From assembly GCA_026168455.1 (NCBI GenBank), contig CM047428.1, forward strand, positions 36,631,255 to 36,695,254: 64,000 nucleotides of DNA, written 5' to 3'. Both the position numbers and the translations under genes were made by a program. Below the pieces are notes generated by a model. It was not told the origin of the DNA and made no database searches. It saw only the letters and a program-made list of their open reading frames with translations. This DNA is from Theocolax elegans (lineage: Eukaryota; Arthropoda; Insecta; Hymenoptera; Cerocephalidae). Shown one piece after another: positions 20,532 to 31,848 of this stretch (position 1 is the stretch's first letter; each line of letters opens with the position of its first letter).

Positions 20532-21797
20532 ATGCTGCCGGTTTCGCGCACCACCTGCTTTATATGCAGCCGCAGAATTGTTAAAAAGGACCTGGCAGAG
20601 GTATGCTCTCGTTGCGGCAATTTTATACACGCTAATTGTTTCGCGATCCTACCGGACTCAAACGAGCCGCGCTGCTGCCGACTGGCAAAGACCGCTGCCT
20701 TACCCGCGACTACTGAGAGGGCAGCACCTCCCGGGACAACGCTTTCCCTAAACGTGCTCGAGTCAATCGCCGGTCTGCCTGCTACGACCCCCACCACTGG
20801 GACGGCCAAGCGCGTCGCCTCGCCCACATCGCCGCCATGTGCGCAGGTTGCTAAGCAACCTCGCGGCGCCGCGCCCACCGAGAGTTGCTCCGGCCTACCC
20901 GCGCAACAGGCTAATGCCGTTGATATGTCCGCTCTCCTATCCGAATTCGCGAGCCGATTAGAGGCAAATTTCGAGCGCACAGTCTCGCGCATCGAATCCT
21001 CGGTGCAGGGGCTAGCCAGTGAGATTCGCGATCTTAACGCCCGGGTTGCGCAAATGGAAGCGACGACCGAAACACGATTTTCCGGTGTCTCGAGCCGCCT
21101 GGGAGCGCTTAAAGCAGCAAACGAGGAGATACGTGGCAGATTGAATAATGCACAGACTGTTCGGTCTTCGTCAGCGGTGTCGTCCTTGACTGCCTCTTCG
21201 GATACTTGCGAATTGTTAATTTTAGGCGTTCCTACAAACCTTGCGTTATCTGAGGAGGAAGTCGTAAGTAAAATTCTCTCAGCCATTGATCTCCCACGTG
21301 TCAGCGCGCACGTCATTAGTACGCGCCCATGGCTTGCTTCGAACAAGTCGGGCGCTAAAAAATCGGGTCAGGCGAATTCGTCCTCAACTGCAAGCGGCTT
21401 TATTAATAATAATTCTAGTTTTAGTCTAATTGATAGTGCTAGTAGTAATAGTAGAGACATTGTAAGCGTAAGCAAAGGCCTTGTTTTTCGGGTTTCTTCC
21501 CCATCAATTAGAGATATTATTTTGGAAAAGGCTCGCCTTTTAAAGGGATTATCTGCATACTCTCTCTTTGGTGCGGGAGGAGGCTCATCAATTTTTTTGC
21601 GTGCACTCTGGCCCAGGGAGTTGCATGTCTTACTTAGTAAGACATTGCGACGTTCCTTGGACTTGGGTTTTGCTAGGCCTTTGATAAAGAATTACACGGT
21701 ATTTTTGAGGAAAACGAAGAAAGGGCAGCTTTTCCCCATTTACTCAGAATCCGATTTGGAAAAATTTTCACACATTAATCCATCTCCTCCTCAATGA
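20532..21797 (+). CDS. LINE ORF1 protein, PHD finger plus coiled coil
   Basis: The 421-aa frame is open throughout. Residues about 8-50 hold CFICSRRIV...CSRCGNFIHANC...CC, a Cys/His pattern (C-x2-C, C-x2-C, H-x2-C, CC) typical of the PHD-like finger in ORF1 of CR1-type LINEs. Residues about 55-130 are Ala/Pro/Thr-rich linker. Residues about 140-210 form a likely coiled coil with Glu/Arg/Leu heptads. The C-terminal half (CELLILGVP, then VFRVSSPSIRDIILEKARLL and IFLRALWPREL) resembles the RNA-binding C-terminal domain of such ORF1 proteins. It would coat element RNA. A homologue lies at 52.6-53.8 kb on the minus strand. This copy may still encode full-length protein. Confidence 0.8.
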   Translation: MLPVSRTTCFICSRRIVKKDLAEVCSRCGNFIHANCFAILPDSNEPRCCRLAKTAALPATTERAAPPGTTLSLNVLESIAGLPATTPTTGTAKRVASPTSPPCAQVAKQPRGAAPTESCSGLPAQQANAVDMSALLSEFASRLEANFERTVSRIESSVQGLASEIRDLNARVAQMEATTETRFSGVSSRLGALKAANEEIRGRLNNAQTVRSSSAVSSLTASSDTCELLILGVPTNLALSEEEVVSKILSAIDLPRVSAHVISTRPWLASNKSGAKKSGQANSSSTASGFINNNSSFSLIDSASSNSRDIVSVSKGLVFRVSSPSIRDIILEKARLLKGLSAYSLFGAGGGSSIFLRALWPRELHVLLSKTLRRSLDLGFARPLIKNYTVFLRKTKKGQLFPIYSESDLEKFSHINPSPPQ

Positions 21798-21829
21798 AGG
21801 TCAACTGGTCAGACGTCATCACCTACTAA

Positions 21830-22330
21830 TAATTCATTCTCCATTTTTCATGTAAATATTAACCGGCTAAAAACACACTTTTCATCTATTGAATCACTTA
21901 TTCATCCATTGAATCACGATATCATTTCATTTTCAGAAACTTTTCTCACGGAGTATGACTCCTCCAGCATGCTAGACCTCCCTGACTACACATTGCACAG
22001 ATTGGACCGGGTGGGTAAGGAGGGGGGGGGGTGTAGCTGCCTATTTCAGGAGTAATCTTGAGATTAGGCTCGTGGCTCACTCTGACCCTGTCTTTTCGAA
22101 CACCCCGGAATTTTTGATTTTTTACATACTTGTGACCAGGTAGTCATCACAGGCGACTTTAATATTAATATGTGTGGTGGGGACGGGGCGTCCGCCATTC
22201 TGGAATCATACATAGCTTCACTTAACCTCTTCCTTATCAAATCGGAACCTACTCATCATGCGCATTTCACCAACCATTAATCTCATACCTGGCTGGATTT
22301 ATTTATAACGCGTAATCCTCCGCCAGATTA
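21830..22330 (+). pseudogene. LINE apurinic-type endonuclease remnant
   Basis: Pieces of an APE-type endonuclease are readable in shifting frames: the N-terminal FHVNINRL, ISFSETFLTEYD, LDLPDYTLHRLDR, then after a G-run (22020-22031) GVAAYF, and later VVITGDFNIN and HTWLDLF. A G11 homopolymer shifts the frame, sequence between about 22120 and 22135 appears deleted, and at least two stops occur (about 22276 and 22328). This enzyme normally nicks the target; here it is inactive although the downstream RT frame is intact. Confidence 0.75.
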
Positions 22331-24743
22331 ATCTTATTTTAAGTCTTCAGTTCCTTTTGCAGCAGGACATGATTTTATTGTATTGACTTTTGACTTTACG
22401 AAACCGTTGTTGGCGGTAAAGAAAATCTGGTCACGGAATCTCGCTGCAATTGATCCGCCAGAGGCAGCTGCTCTTTTCTCCGTTACTCTAGATCACTTTT
22501 TGGCTTATTCTAGCACTGCTACCGAGTCATCATCACCTTCAATTTCACACCCATCAACCTCGTCGTCTGGCCGTTCACCTTCTTCCTCTCAACTCACGTC
22601 AATGCCTTGTTCTTCAACCGCCGCTAATATCAACATCCTGATCTCAAGCTTGGTTTCAGCTACCCTACATACTTTTGACTCCCTCGCTCCCGCCAAACTC
22701 ATCACCATCAAAAATATCAACAAATCATGGATCACACCTCATATTAAGCGTAATATTAAATCTCGTAACATGGCATATAAAAGATACTTGGCCACGGGCC
22801 TGAGCTCAGACTATCAGAAGTACAGAGATTTGCGCAGTCTGGTTAGAAACGACATAGATTCTAATAAATTCTCGTACTATAACAATAGGATCAATTCAGC
22901 CTCTAACGCGGCTAATATGTGGAAGGAGCTCAGGACTATGGGCCTCGTATCTAAAACGTTTAAATCACCTCTAAGTATTTTTTCACCCGATCAGCTCAAT
23001 ATCCACTATGCTTCCATTTCATCTTCACCCATTCCTTTCACTCATACTCAATTTCAATCTCTCATTTCATCAGTCATTTCGCCCTCATCCTACCCATTAA
23101 TTTCCTTTCACTTTACCCCTACCACATCGCATAAAGTCCTCACTACTATTTCAAAGGCCACCTCCAAGGCTACGGGGTATGATGGAATCTCTGTTCCAAT
23201 GTTGAAATTATTATCTACTCAATTAGCTCCGCATCTTACAGATCTGTTCAACTTATCTCTCTCAACGGGAGTTTTTCCGAAGCCTTGGACTAGGTCTCTC
23301 CTTTTTCCTCTAGCAAAGTCGAATAGAGTGGTATCGCCGTCGGATACTAGGCCTATTGCAAAGCTCTGCGAAGTCTCCAAGATCTTAGAAAAATTAGTTC
23401 ACGAACAACTTACAGATTATCTTAATGGTAATAATCTAATTATAGAGAGACAGGCAGGCTTCCGCCGGGGGCATAGTACCCAGACGGCGTTGATCGGTGT
23501 ATTGGACGATGTTAGGAGAGCTATAGACAAGCGAATGATCACCATCTTAATTTTATTCGATTTCTCGAAAGCGTTCGACTCGGTGCCACATGACCTGATG
23601 CTTTGTAAATTACGCACTTTGGGTTGCTCGGACACGGTTCTTTCGTGGTTCTACTACTATCTGGTTGGACGTTCCCAATCAGTTGTGGATGAGCTGGGGG
23701 AGGGTTCGGCCTGGCTTGACACGTCTAGGGGGGTGCCGCAGGGCAGTGTCCTTGGCCCACTCTTATTTTCTATTTTTATTAATGACCTCCCGCGGGTGTT
23801 AAAACATTCCAATCATATGATTTTCGCGGATGACACCCAAATCTATCACTCGTTCTACCCAACTGATTTTGCTCAGGGTGTACAAAAGATTTCGGAAGAC
23901 GCTAATGCGATAAACAACTGGGCGAGATCAAATGGTCTAAATTTAAATGTTAAGAAGACGAAAGTGATGATTTTGGGAAGTCAGGCTTTCATCTCGCGCA
24001 ATGACTTTGATTCTGCCCCGAAGGTTTCAATAGAGAATGAATTACTTAACTACGAATCTGAGGTCAAATCTTTGGGCATATGGATTACACCGACACTGGA
24101 CTGGTCTCGTCAGGTCGCATCTGTGTCACAGCGAGTTCATGGAGTTCTTCACTCCCTAAGATTTTTTAAAAGAGCGCTTTCACGTCCAAACAGAAAGAGA
24201 CTCGTCGAAGCTCTAATATTCCCGCATTTCGACTACGCCTGCGCTGTGTACCACGATCTGGATGCTACCAGAAATTTGAAACTAAAGCGTCTACTAAATG
24301 CGTGCGTTCGTTTTGTGTGGGGTATTATTCCATGGCGGAAACATGTGACACCGTACCGGCTTCAGTTAGGTTGGCTGTCGGTCGAGCTTAGAAGATCCCT
24401 TTTTATTGCTTCATGTGCATACAATATCATCTCCCATAATTCCCCTTCCTATATATCTAGTCATTTCATTAATCGTGACGCTTCATTTCCTGCCCGTTCT
24501 TCCTCACGTCTCCCTCCTTCATCCCTTTTTTATCTTCCTCCTCGGACTGAGGCTCTTAACAACTCCTTCGTTATCACTGCTTCTCGCCTCATCAACCATC
24601 TTCCTTTCACAAACTTTGATCCTCTCCTCTTTAATTCTTTCAAAGCCTCACTCTTATCGTATCTTACTGAGCTCGATCGTCAGACTTGGGAAGCGAGAGT
24701 GGTAAATGAGGGAATTGTCTGCCCTTCCCTGCCGGATCTTTGA
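22331..24743 (+). CDS. LINE ORF2 reverse transcriptase (RT plus C-terminal region)
   Basis: The frame is open from 22331 (after a TAA) to a TGA at 24741-24743. The usual start proposal at 22383 is a TTG and not convincing, because in an intact element the frame continues from the endonuclease. RT blocks in order: DTRPIAKLCEVSKILEKLVH, RQAGFRRGHSTQTAL, ILFDFSKAFDSVPHDLM (first Asp), RGVPQGSVLGPLLFSIFIND, MIFADDTQIYHSF (FADD catalytic pair), GLNLNVKKTKVMILG. The C-terminal region has FDYACAVYHDL, LLNACVRFVWG and TPYRLQLGWLS, typical of the CR1 group, with no RNase H. RT catalytic residues are intact. It would prime cDNA synthesis from a nicked target. Confidence 0.85.
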
Positions 24744-25106
24744 TCTTTGATTTTTGATTGACTGTGCGATTTAAGTTCTAGTTAGTTAAGTTTAATTTTA
24801 TTGTATTTCAATTTATTTTTCATATTAGACTACTGGACTTGAGTCAATGCGTTTACTTTTTCTTTGTTCAATGCGATTTCTATTTTTATTTATGTATTTA
24901 TTACGTTTGTTATTACTTGCGAATATTTTTTTTTTGTTATTGTTATTATTTGTATAGAAATTTTATTATTGTTATTGTTACTTGTTATTTTGATTATATT
25001 ATATACTTATTGCGGATCAGCATATTGCTAGAACTCACTAAAGAGTTCATGTGTGTATACGGGGTTTCACCCCAATTTACCCAAAAATAAATAAATCAAA
25101 TCAAAT

Positions 25107-25111
<5 letters not shown>

Positions 25112-25145
<34 letters not shown>

Positions 25146-25682
25146 GCCTCTCCCTTCCTCTCTCTCTCATTCTCTCTCTCTATCTGTCATTCTCTCTATC
25201 TCTCATTCTCTCTATCTCTCATTCTCTCTCTCATTCTCTCACTCTCTCCCTCACACTCCCTCACAATCCCTCATTCATATTCACTCTCTCCTTCTTACAG
25301 TCCCTCATTCTTACTCACTCTTACTCTCGGACTCCCTCACTCTCCCTCATTCTTACTCGATCTCACTCTCGCGCTATATCACTCTCTCCCTCTCATAGTC
25401 CCTCATTCTTACTCACTGTCACTCTTGCTCTCCCTCACTCTCTCTCATTCTCTCTCACTCTCTACCTCTCATTCTCTCTCTCTCTCTCTAACTCTCAATT
25501 TTTCTCTCACTCTCTCTCTCTCTCTAACTCTCAATTTTTCTCTCACTCTCTCTCTCTCTCTAACTCTCAATTTTTCTCTCACTCTCTCTCTCTCTCTCTC
25601 TAACTCTCAATTTTTCTCTCACACTCTCTCTCTCAATTTCTGTCTCTCTCTCATTCTGTCTAGCTCTATTTCTCTCTCTCTC
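25112..25682. repeat. CT-rich satellite block 3
   Basis: Pure CT next to the LINE tail, then the higher-order unit shared with block 2, then CTCTAACTCTCAATTTTTCT units repeated four times (25487-25622). It ends where the truncated LINE begins. Confidence 0.9.
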
Positions 25683-26544
25683 CGATGCGGAGGCGGTTGC
25701 AAACTGGGCAAGAACGAATGGTTTCGTGTTGAATGTCTCCAAGACGAAGGTCATTCTGCTAGGCAGTAAAATTTACACCTCGAGATTCGATCTTGAGGAC
25801 ATTGCGAAGGTGTGTGTGGGCGGCACGCCGTTGCCGTACGAGAATGCCGTTAAGTCGTTGGGTGTGTGGATCACGTCGACCATGGACTGGACTAAGCACG
25901 TCCTATCTATTTCACAGAATGTGCACGGCGTGCTGCACACGCTTAGGTTTTATAGGCGGGCCTTATCTAGAGAGTCCAAAAAGGCGTTGGTTGAGAGCCT
26001 TATATGGCCCCATTTGGACTATTTGTGTGCGGTCTACAACGACGTCGATCATACGCGTGAATTGAAATTGCAGAGACTCATTAATGCGTGTGTGCGCTTT
26101 GTCTGGGGAAATATTCCTAGACGGGCGCATGTCACGCCTTATCGCCTGGAGATGGGTTGGATGTCGGCCGGGTGTAGGAGACTGTATCTCGTTGGCTCGC
26201 TGGCGTTTAGAATCATTTCATCATCATCTCCGTCATACCTATGCAATAGTTTCTTGTTAACCGACTCCCGTCCGGGTGCACGAGTTTCTTCCCGCCTTCA
26301 GCGTCGACCCCTCACTTATCATCCGCCCCGGACGGAAGCGCTAAATCAGTCATTTATCATTACTGCCTCCAAACTCCTCAATAGCTTTCCCGACCTGACC
26401 TTTGATCCTGTTCATCTTCATTCGTTCCAGCAACGCCTGCGGGAGCATCTCACTGGGCTCGACCGGCAGACATGGGCCCGGCGTGTGGAAGAAGAAGGCA
26501 TTATTTTGTTCGAAATTCCGCCGTGGTCGGACGCAAACGCATAG
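25683..26544 (+). pseudogene. LINE RT C-terminal fragment
   Basis: The open frame begins in the CT block and becomes LINE sequence at about 25686 (ANWARTNGFVLNVSKTKVIL). It continues through VKSLGVWITSTMDW, WPHLDYLCAVYNDV, LINACVRFVWGNIP, TPYRLEMGWMS and RTEALNQSF to a stop at 26542-26544. It lacks everything upstream, including the FADD box, so it cannot act. The remaining ~285 codons are free of stops, suggesting recent insertion. Confidence 0.8.
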
Positions 26545-26838
26545 TGCGGGTACCTCTGCTCAAGCTTTTGTACTCTGCGTATTCTGATTTATTAGCACTT
26601 AATAACTAAATGTTAAGGTATGATGGGTCGGAGATGGCGTTTACATTGTATTGTATTGTATGCTGCGTTAACATCAATAATAATTGATTTTATTTTTGAT
26701 TTTTTATTGTTTATTTTTATTCTATTCTGCGCTATTATAAATATTGTAAAAATTATTTATGTGTTTTATACTCTGCTTTTTGTGCTACCTTGGGGGCTTG
26801 CCCCCGTTGCCTAATAAATATAAATCAATCAATCAATC
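25683..26838 (+). mobile_element. CR1-group LINE, 5'-truncated copy
   Basis: The copy starts inside the RT domain directly after CT repeats and ends with GGGGGCTTGCCCCC, AATAAAT and an (AATC)n tail before more CT repeats. The protein differs clearly from the 22-25 kb copy, so it is a separate subfamily. 5' truncation is usual for target-primed reverse transcription. Confidence 0.8.
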
Positions 26839-27494
26839 TCTCTCTGTCTCTCTTTCTCTATTTCTCTCTTTCTCTCTCTCACTCTATCTCTCATTCTCTC
26901 TCTCTCTCTCTCTCTCTATCTCCATCTCTCATTCTCTCTCTTTCTCTCTATGTCTCATCCTCTCTCTTTATCTATATCATTCTCACCATCTCAATCTCTT
27001 ACAGATTCTCTATCTCTCTCCCTCATTCTCTCTCTCTCTGTCTCCCTAACTCTCCCTCTCTCTCCCTCTCTCTCCCTCACTCTCCCTCTCTCTCCCTCAC
27101 ACTTCCTCATTCTTCCTTACTCTCTCCCTTTCACAGTCCCTCATTATTACTCACTCTCACTCTCGCACTCCCTCTCTATCTAGCACTCTATCACTCACTC
27201 TCTCTCTCTCTCGCACTCTATCACTCACTCTCTCTATCTCTCATTCTCGCTCTCGCTCTCTGTCCCCATTCACTCTTTCTCTATTTCTCTCTTTCTCTCT
27301 CTCACTCTATCTCTCATTCACTCTCTCTTATTCTCTCTCTTTCTCTCTATCTTTCAATCTCTATCTTCATTTCATTCTCTCTCTCTTATTCTCTCTCTCT
27401 TTCTCTCTCTCTCCCTCTCTCTATCTCTCATTCTCTCTCTCTCTATCTGTTTTCCTATCTCTACCTCTTACTGTCTCTCTCGCTCTGACTCATT
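26839..27494. repeat. CT-rich satellite block 4
   Basis: Variable CT-rich units including CACTCTCGCACTCCCTC-type higher-order sequence. It ends at a junction with the GACGTCAAGATGATGTTTGT motif. Confidence 0.9.
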
Positions 27495-27564
27495 CTCTCT
27501 GACGTCAAGATGATGTTTGTCGGGCGGACGGACGGACGGAGAATAAGAGACAGTGAGAGGAAGA
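27495..27564. repeat. Junction motif plus CGGA repeats; CT-to-GA switch
   Basis: CAAGATGATGTTTGTCGGG is followed by GACGGACGGACGG and then GA-rich DNA. A diverged copy at 30841-30890 and its inverse at 63941-63980 have the same motif, so it is a conserved boundary between CT-rich repeats and CCGT repeats. Confidence 0.7.
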
Positions 27565-28168
27565 GATTGATTTGATTTGATTTGTTCTTTATTTGGCCAT
27601 TTAGGGTAGAAACCCCATAGGCACTAATAGTTTGTACAAAGCTTGAATTATTACAAATAGATGATAAATAATAAATAAATAAAGTCTTAAAACTACATAA
27701 CAAATTAATTAAAATAAAATAACATATAAAGTAAAATACAAGCTTTCAACGAATTGCAGGTGTATAAGTATAGTACAATAAAATTGAATAAGTAAAGTGC
27801 GATAAAATAGAATAAAACAGTTGATTAACAAACTTAACAATAGAAAAATAAATAAATAAATAAAAACGCAATTTATCAGCAGGTACATGGTAGTAATTTA
27901 ATACAGTAAAAGATCGCACGAGTCGCTCGCAAAAATACCATAGACTATAATAATAAAAATAAAAATAAAAATAAAAGTAAATAAATAAATAAATAGAGAC
28001 GCAAATAAAACGCAAAAATAGAAAAGATTTATATACACTACGAAGTCTACAAGGCCTCCTCGAGATTCGGGATGGTCTGAGGTGTGATGCCCTCGGTTGC
28101 GATCCGTGTAGACCAGGCATTCTTATCGAGCCCAAACAGATGATTGAAGAGAATGATTTTGAATTTAT

Positions 28169-29575
28169 CTATGAGCATGGGATCAAAGGTGATGAAAGGG
28201 AGCTGACTGATGATACGGGTGAGATTCCCATGACTTGTCTTGACCAGTCTAAGGTAGGGGTTATCATCACACCGAGCGATTTTACCACATTTTCATACCT
28301 CAAGTATTCATTGCACAGTCTGACCTTTGGAGCAGTGTCCAGGTTGATACGCGCTAGATAAGCCTGACTGCCCAGGATCATAACCTTCGTTTTTTCCACA
28401 TTCAGCTTAAGGCCATTATTAATCGCCCAGCTCGCTATCGCATTGGCATCAAGAGAAACACGTTGAACTGCATTATCAAAATCTGTTGGAAAAAACGAAT
28501 GATAGACCTGGGCGTCATCGCCAAACAACATGTGATTACAATGTTTAAGGATCTTAGGCAAATCATTGATAAAGATGGAGAAAAGGACGGGACCTAGGAC
28601 ACTACCCTGCGGTACACCTGCATTTACCCCTAACCATTCCGACGTCGTGCCAATCTCATCCACTACAGCCTGAGTACGGCCAACTAGGTACCTATAAAAC
28701 CAATTTAGCACGACGTCAGAGCATCCGATGCTGCCCAACTTCTGGATGAGGAGATCATGCGGCACCGTGTCAAAGGCCTTGGAAAAGTCGAACAGGACCA
28801 AAATCGTGATCTTCCTAAAGTCAATAGCCCTTCTTACATCATCGAGTACACCCAGAAGAGCCGACTGAGTACTATGTCCCTTTCGGAACCCCGCTTGCCT
28901 AGCTGTTAATAAATAATTACTTTCGAGATACTCAGTCAGCTGATCATGCACTAATCTTTCCAAAATCTTCGAGAGCTCGCAGAGCTTGGCTATTGGTCTT
29001 GTGTCCGAACACGACTTCATCCTGCCCGACTTCGCCAATGGAAACAATAAAACCCTCTTCCAGCAATCAGGAAAGCAACCGAAGGACAACATATCATTTA
29101 ACAGGTTTGTTAATGGTAGCGTGAGTTGCGGCTCAAGCAGTTTGATCATTCTAGTAGTAATACCGTCGACGCCTGCGGATCTAGAGGAGGCTCTAATGAT
29201 GGCCCATTGAACCTTTTTAGTTGATACGGTGTGAAATGAGAAAGAGGGTGAAGAAGGTGATAGATGACATAAATTAGATAGGATGGACGCAAATGAGTGT
29301 ACGGAAAGTGGTGATACATGATTAGAAATAGACGCGTAATGACAGTTTAGTTGATGAATAGTGAAATGTTGTAATGGCGAAGGACTCGTCTTGGAGCAGA
29401 GACCCATATTCTTAAGATGTTTCCAAGACTTAGATAGTTCTTTTTCACTACAAAGTTTAGACTGTAAAAATCGAAATTTACTGGAACTAAGTGAATTCTT
29501 AACACGATTTCTTAACGATTTGTAATTATTATAGTCCGAAATAGAGCCGGAATTACGAAAAATTCTAAATGCCAT
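28169..29575 (-). pseudogene. LINE reverse transcriptase, C-terminally deleted
   Basis: The 468-aa frame has SDTRPIAKLCELSKILERLV, RQAGFRKGHSTQSAL, LVLFDFSKAFDTVPHDLL, NAGVPQGSVLGPVLFSIFIN, MLFGDDAQVYHSF and KLNVEKTKVMILG. The catalytic box is FGDD rather than FADD, with both Asp kept. After SRQVMGIS the protein frame jumps to sequence that in another frame encodes the extreme C terminus (LIDKFKIIL, then RIATEGITP at 28187-28052), so an internal deletion plus frameshift removed the C-terminal region. Confidence 0.8.
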
Positions 29576-29660
29576 GTTTCTGGCTCTGATATCGGCTCTG
29601 ATATCGTGTGTGACCCATGGTCTGTGCTTAGCTTTGATGGTGAATAATTTGATTAATGGT

Positions 29661-30163
29661 TTATAATTTAATTGAGTCTGTTAGGTTTAATATATTAGTT
29701 ATGGTGGACGAGATAAGGTTAGTTTTGGTGTTATGGTTGGATGATGGTGTTGAAAATGCGTGAGTGGGCTGGTCGGGCCGGAGGAGTGGAGGCAGGTTTG
29801 AAAGGGATGAGGGAGAAAGGTGCAGGGGATATGAAAGACTGTTGTTAAATGAAGCGAAAGTGGTGGCGAGAGTATGGAGGTCGATCTTCTCAAGGCTCCT
29901 ACTCCAGAATCGTTTTACACACCCCTGGGTGTTGGAGAGCTTTAGACTAAGAGTGATGGCATCATGTCCTGCAGCAAAGGGAGCACTTGATTTATTGTAT
30001 GCAAACTCCGGTACTGGTTCACGAACCATGAAAAGATCTAACCAAGTATGAGAAGATCCCCTGGACGTCACCGCATGGTGTGTTGGTTCGGATGGTATAA
30101 GAAAAAGTCCTAGGGCATCCAGACTCCCCTTCAGCATATCAGCCGCGGCACCAGTGGACTTCA
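29661..30163 (-). pseudogene. LINE endonuclease C-terminal fragment
   Basis: The minus-strand frame contains LGLFLIPSEPTHHAV, SHTWLDLFMVREP, SSAPFAAGHDAITLSLKL and FWSRSLEKIDL, the last part of the APE-type endonuclease and the linker to RT. The His-Asp pair of the GHD motif is retained. A frameshift near 29660 separates it from the RT frame. The N-terminal catalytic part is missing through 5' truncation. Confidence 0.75.
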
Positions 30164-30264
30164 ATAGATAGAGAGACAGATAGAGAGAGAGAGAGAATGA
30201 ATGAAAGATAGAGAGAAAGAGAGAGAGAATAAGAGAGAATGCAAGATAAAGTGCGGGAGAGAAT

Positions 30265-30303
<39 letters not shown>

Positions 30304-30690
30304 AGAGAGAGAGAATGAAAGATAGAGAGAAAGCTAGAGAGATTAAGAGAGAGAGAATGAAAGATAGAGAGAAAGAGAGAGAGAATAAGAGAGAGAGAAT
30401 GAAAGATAGAGAGAAAGAGCGAGAGAATATGAGAGAGAGAATGAAAGATAGAGAGAAAGAGAGAGAGAATAAGAGAGAAAGAGTGAAAGATAGAGAGGAA
30501 GAGATGGAGAGATAGAGAGAGAGAGAACGATAGATGGAAGGAGAGATAGAGAGAGAATGATAGATGGAAGGAGAGATAGAGAGAGAATGATAGATGGAAG
30601 GAGAGGTAGAGAGAGAATGGTAGATGGAAGGAGAGATAGAGAGAGAATGATAGATGGAGAGAGAGAGAGACAGAGAGTGAGAGAGATATT
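30164..30690. repeat. GA-rich block with ~30-bp higher-order units
   Basis: Units such as GAATGAAAGATAGAGAGAAA (30313-30500) and AATGATAGATGGAAGGAGAG (30520-30660) repeat several times each. At about 30690 the strand composition flips from GA to CT (30691-30835) through AGAGATATTCTCTCT. Confidence 0.9.
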
Positions 30691-30742
30691 CTCTCTCTCT
30701 TTCTCTCTATCTTTCAGTCTCTCTCTCTCTCTCTATCTATCT

Positions 30743-30808
<66 letters not shown>

Positions 30809-30817
30809 CTGCCTATC

Positions 30818-31370
30818 TCTTCCTCTCACTGTCTCTCTCACGCCAAGATAATGTTTGTCGGACGGGCGGATGGACGGACGGACGGACATTATAATTTATC
30901 GTTTTTTTTTTTATATAATTTAGTAATTATAATAATAATTTTTTTTGTCAGTAATATGATGCATTAACTTATGTTACACATATTTATCATAAAATATATA
31001 TGTTTTAAGTATTTTTCGCAAGAATAGGGGAGTTTTTACAAAATCGCTCAAAAAGATAACTTTAATATAATGTAAAATTTAAGCTTGATCAATTTTCATG
31101 TTTTAATTTTTATTTAATTCCCAATGTTATCTAAAGCATTCATTAGAATTTGAAAATACTTGGGAAGAAAACGTGGTAGTCTTCGCGGAGAGCAAACATG
31201 CTAGTTTTCGCGGAGAAAAGGTCATACATGCTAGTTTTCGCGGAGCAAACCATAGACGTGTTTGTCTTCGCGGTAAAAACCCTAAACGTGCTGTTCTTCC
31301 ATAAAGAAACTGATAACATACTACTTTTCGCGGAAGACGTAAAATGCGTGCTAGTCTTCGTAAGAGGCGA
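30818..31370 (+). repeat. Inverted-repeat arm, left copy (~550 bp)
   Basis: The reverse complement of 63448-64000 with few differences, running from TCTTCCTCTCACTGTC through the CGGA repeats, the AT-rich middle and the motif array to GTAAGAGGCGAC. The match continues to the window edge at 64000, so the true arm may be longer. Beyond GTAAGAGGCGA the two copies diverge completely. Confidence 0.85.
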
Positions 31371-31375
31371 CGGTA
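31150..31375. repeat. Interspersed short-motif array, copy 2
   Basis: Seven cores of the type ACATGCTAGTTTTCGCGG with variable 8-16 bp gaps. On the plus strand it translates as MLVFAEK...VFAEQ...LVFVRG. It is identical in order to the 63.45-kb array except for one fewer unit, and lies directly downstream, in gag sense, of the gag-protease remnant. Confidence 0.8.
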
Positions 31376-31494
31376 TAATCATTGTTTTTCCTTGCTTTTG
31401 TCATATATCGTATAGTTTTTCGATCATTCTTTTCTATTTCCTCCATTATATTAATCGATTCATTCATTTGCGTATTATTTACATTTTCATAGGG

Positions 31495-31800
31495 GAGGAT
31501 TAATCCGTTAATTCTAAATATTGTTCCAAATAATTGATTTTTGCATCGTTTCTACGGAAAAAATCGGTGCCTAAGATTCCGTCTTATTGTATAGGGAATC
31601 ATGTACTAAATTGAGTTCCACGGGAGATCCTTCGAAATCTATTCTAATTTTACCACGAGTAGTTAATGAATGGTCACTTATGCCTTTTAACAATATAATA
31701 TCATTTTCGTCAGTTTTCACGCGAGAGTGTACCTCTGACTCTTTAATTAGACTTACCGATGCTACTGTTTCTAGCAGGAACTTTAACAAACGTTTTAACT
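31495..31800 (-). pseudogene. LTR-retrotransposon aspartic protease remnant
   Basis: Minus-strand frames read RLLKFLLETVASVSLIKE, where retropepsins have a DTGAS-type active site. Later, after a frameshift near 31580, they read DGILGTDFFRR, the flap-side conserved block. The catalytic Asp is replaced (ETVAS), so the enzyme is dead. It follows the gag zinc-knuckle frame with a stop between, consistent with a Gag-protease layout. Confidence 0.65.
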
Positions 31801-31848
31801 GACCGGTATCGAGGATTACGACCGGGGCTGAACATTGTTGGTTTAAAT

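Larger units (their letters stand above)
20313..25111 (+). mobile_element. CR1-group non-LTR retrotransposon, almost full length
   Basis: The element runs from the end of CT block 2 to an (AAATC)n tail. Order: 5' UTR (20313-20531), ORF1 with PHD-type finger (20532-21797), degenerate endonuclease (about 21830-22330), RT ORF (22331-24743), 3' UTR with CGGGGTTTCACCCC hairpin (about 25059-25073), AAATC tail, CT block. An ORF1 PHD finger, absence of RNase H and a simple-repeat tail point to the CR1/L2/Crack/Daphne group. I see no target duplication beyond the CT repeat itself. Confidence 0.85.
27565..30163 (-). mobile_element. CR1-group LINE, 5'-truncated and internally deleted copy
   Basis: On the minus strand the copy starts inside the endonuclease (about 30163, next to GA repeats) and ends with GGGGTTTCTACCC, AATAAAGAACAAATC and an AAATC tail at 27565-27584. 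It is flanked on the plus strand by GA-rich DNA at both ends, which is CT on its sense strand, as in the plus-strand copies. About 450-500 nt of the RT C-terminal region are missing. Confidence 0.85.

Noticed and set aside
20516..21346. 276-aa minus-strand ORF opposite LINE ORF1
   Set aside because: It is the antisense shadow of ORF1, shows no domain and has the expected mirrored composition.
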